This document shows positions 6,560-8,234 of a stretch of DNA of 8,234 bases, in pieces. The DNA lies in the NCBI GenBank assembly GCA_025355915.1, contig JANXYT010000121.1, positions 1 to 8,234 of the forward strand, in the 5' to 3' direction. Source of the DNA: Holophagaceae bacterium. Its GTDB lineage: Bacteria; Acidobacteriota; Holophagae; Holophagales; Holophagaceae. Both the position numbers and the translations under genes were made by a program. The notes beneath the pieces were generated by a model that saw only the letters and a program-made list of their open reading frames with translations, did no database searches and was not told the DNA's origin. How positions within the stretch are numbered: the first letter of the stretch is position 1; each line of letters opens with the position of its first letter.

Positions 6560-8234
6560 ATGAATGCCAGAGAGACTTTCCTTCATGCCCGGAATTTTCT
6601 CGTCGAGCATCGGGAGGACCGAGCTGTTGCCTGCCGGGACTTTCGGTGGCCCACACTGGAGACCTTCAATTGGGCGCTCGACTACTTCGATCAGTACGCC
6701 GTAGCCAACGACAGCCCCGCACTGTGGATCGTCGAGGAGAATGGGACCGAAACGAAGGTCAGCTTCAAGGAACTCTCCCTCCGTAGCAACCAGGTGGCCA
6801 ATTCGCTGCGGGCCATGGGCGTCCGGCGGGGCGACGGTGTGCTCATCATGCTCGACAACGTGGCACCGCTGTGGGAAGTGATGCTGGCCTGCATCAAGCT
6901 GGGAGCGGTCCTCGTCCCTTCCACCCTGCTGCTCTCCCAGGCGGATCTGCAGGACCGCATCGAACGCGGCGGCATCAAGCACCTGGTGGTGGATGCGGCG
7001 CAAACAGCCAAGTTTGAGGGCCTGGAGGCCAGCCTCACGCGCATCAGCGTCGGCGCGAAGGTGGCTGGTTGGCATGAGGTGACGGAGCTTTACCGGGGGA
7101 GCGCCACCTACGAGCCCGACGCGATCACCCGCGCCACGGACCCCATGCTGCTCTACTTCACGTCCGGGACCACAGCCAAACCCAAGCTGGTCCTCCACAC
7201 CCATCAGTCCTATCCCGTGGGTCACCTCACCACCATGTACTGGGTGGGCCTGCAAGAGGGCGACATCCACTACAACATCAGTTCTCCGGGTTGGGCAAAG
7301 CACGCCTGGAGCAGCTTTTTCGCGCCCTGGAACGCCGGGGCCTGCATCTTCATCTACCGGACCGCCCGGTTCAGCGCCTCCGCCACCCTTCAGGTCATCG
7401 CCGACAAGGGGGTCACCACGCTCTGCGCCCCTCCCACCGTGTGGCGCCTCTTCATCCAGGAAGACCTTGCTGCCTTCAAGGTGAAGCTCCGGGCCGTGGT
7501 CGGCGCCGGCGAACCCCTGAATCCCGAGGTCATCAGCCAGGTCGAAAAGGCTTGGGGACTCACCATCCGTGACGGGTACGGCCAGACCGAAACCACCGCC
7601 ATGGTGGGCAATTCGCCCGGCCAGATGGTGAAGGCCGGATCGATGGGTCGTCCGCTGCCGGGCTACGAGGTGATGCTGCTGGATCTGGAGGGGAACGAAA
7701 CCGAGGAGGGTGAGATTGCGCTGAAGCTCAGTCCCCGGCCACTGGGCCTCATGGCGGGCTACCAGGATGATCCGGGGAAAATGCAGAAGGCCCTGGCCGA
7801 AGGGTTCTATCGGACGGGGGACGTGGCCAGCCGGGACCAGGATGGCTATTTGTTTTTCGTGGGCCGCGCAGATGATGTCTTCAAGAGCTCCGACTACCGA
7901 ATCAGTCCCTTCGAACTGGAGTCATTCCTGATCGAGCATGCGTGCGTGGCCGAGGCCGCGGTGGTACCCAGCCCGGATCCCCTGAAACTGGCGGTGCCCA
8001 AGGCCTATATCATCCTGCGGGCAGGCTATGAGCCGGATCGGGCCACGGCCTTGGCCCTCTTCCAATTCATCCGGGAGCGGCTCTCGCCCTACAAGCGCAT
8101 TCGGATCCTCGAATTCGGTGATCTCCCGAAAACCATCTCGGGCAAGATCCGGCGGGTGGAACTCCGGAAACGGGCAGCGGAACAAACCCAATCCCCCTTG
8201 GAGTTCCGAGAGGAGCAGTTCCCCGAGCTGAAAT
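6560..8234 (+). CDS. AMP-forming acyl-CoA synthetase, medium-chain (MACS) type; essentially full length, stop not seen
   Basis: The enzyme activates a carboxylic acid with ATP to acyl-AMP, then transfers the acyl group to CoA. 558 codons are visible and the window ends one base into the next; the tail EEQFPELK resembles a natural C-terminus. Motifs in order: P-loop TSGTTAKPK (201-209, Ala where Gly is usual), GYGQTET (339-345), YRTGD (417-421), hinge GRADD (435-439, hinge Asp D438), A8 SSDYRIS (443-449) and A10 PKTISGKIRR (523-532) with catalytic lysine K529. The central region (SSPGWAKHAW, 241-250) resembles medium-chain synthetases more than acetyl-CoA synthetase, so the acid may be short, branched or aromatic; the sequence does not say which. 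D445 replaces a normally conserved Gly of A8. K529 is the residue class acetylated by AcuA/Pat enzymes and freed by AcuC. The gene is divergent from the Pat-like gene, which makes it the obvious candidate target. A strong Shine-Dalgarno supports the ATG at 6560. Confidence 0.92.
   Translation, partial: MNARETFLHARNFLVEHREDRAVACRDFRWPTLETFNWALDYFDQYAVANDSPALWIVEENGTETKVSFKELSLRSNQVANSLRAMGVRRGDGVLIMLDNVAPLWEVMLACIKLGAVLVPSTLLLSQADLQDRIERGGIKHLVVDAAQTAKFEGLEASLTRISVGAKVAGWHEVTELYRGSATYEPDAITRATDPMLLYFTSGTTAKPKLVLHTHQSYPVGHLTTMYWVGLQEGDIHYNISSPGWAKHAWSSFFAPWNAGACIFIYRTARFSASATLQVIADKGVTTLCAPPTVWRLFIQEDLAAFKVKLRAVVGAGEPLNPEVISQVEKAWGLTIRDGYGQTETTAMVGNSPGQMVKAGSMGRPLPGYEVMLLDLEGNETEEGEIALKLSPRPLGLMAGYQDDPGKMQKALAEGFYRTGDVASRDQDGYLFFVGRADDVFKSSDYRISPFELESFLIEHACVAEAAVVPSPDPLKLAVPKAYIILRAGYEPDRATALALFQFIRERLSPYKRIRILEFGDLPKTISGKIRRVELRKRAAEQTQSPLEFREEQFPELK

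Noticed and set aside
6539..7303. Minus-strand open frame (254 codons) opposite the acyl-CoA synthetase
   Set aside because: It is a shadow of the conserved AMP-binding domain, with no domain signature of its own.
1..8234. Mobile elements, CRISPR arrays, integrase or transposase genes
   Set aside because: No transposase or integrase motifs, terminal repeats or regularly spaced repeats were seen by eye; the gene content looks chromosomal and vertically inherited.

Overview
The window is GC-rich, densely coded bacterial chromosome with short gaps and start/stop overlaps. Six genes lie on the minus strand and one on the plus strand. Gene content and codon bias suggest a free-living, respiring bacterium that uses organic acids. 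Acidobacteriota of the Holophaga/Geothrix type would fit, but that is an impression from protein style, not a demonstrated assignment.

Right side (about 3.3-8.2 kb): a plus-strand AMP-forming, medium-chain-type acyl-CoA synthetase (from 6560, cut by the window end at or very near its last codon) is divergent from a minus-strand series. That series is a large protein with an N-terminal GNAT acetyltransferase fused to a degenerate NDP-forming acyl-CoA-synthetase region (Pat-like), then AcuB (two CBS domains plus an ACT-like domain), then AcuC (zinc-dependent, HDAC-fold deacetylase). The layout mirrors the Bacillus acuABC/acsA locus, with the small AcuA acetyltransferase replaced by a multidomain Pat-like protein. 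The inferred circuit: the Pat-like protein acylates the catalytic lysine of the synthetase (K529, present in its A10 motif), AcuC removes the acyl group, and AcuB may sense nucleotides or metabolites.

The 119-bp divergent spacer (6441-6559) holds weak candidate promoters in both directions, two short dyads and a strong Shine-Dalgarno for the synthetase.

Left side (1-2.1 kb): the minus-strand run continues with ruvA (Holliday-junction-binding subunit), a D-2-hydroxyacid dehydrogenase resembling glyoxylate/hydroxypyruvate reductases, and the N-terminal part of a TPR protein that runs off the left edge. Gaps along the run are 31, -4, 50, -4 and 28 nt, so one long transcript is plausible. The ATGA overlaps at acuB/acuC and ruvA/dehydrogenase indicate translational coupling. 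Long ORFs on the opposite strand and in alternative frames are high-GC shadows.
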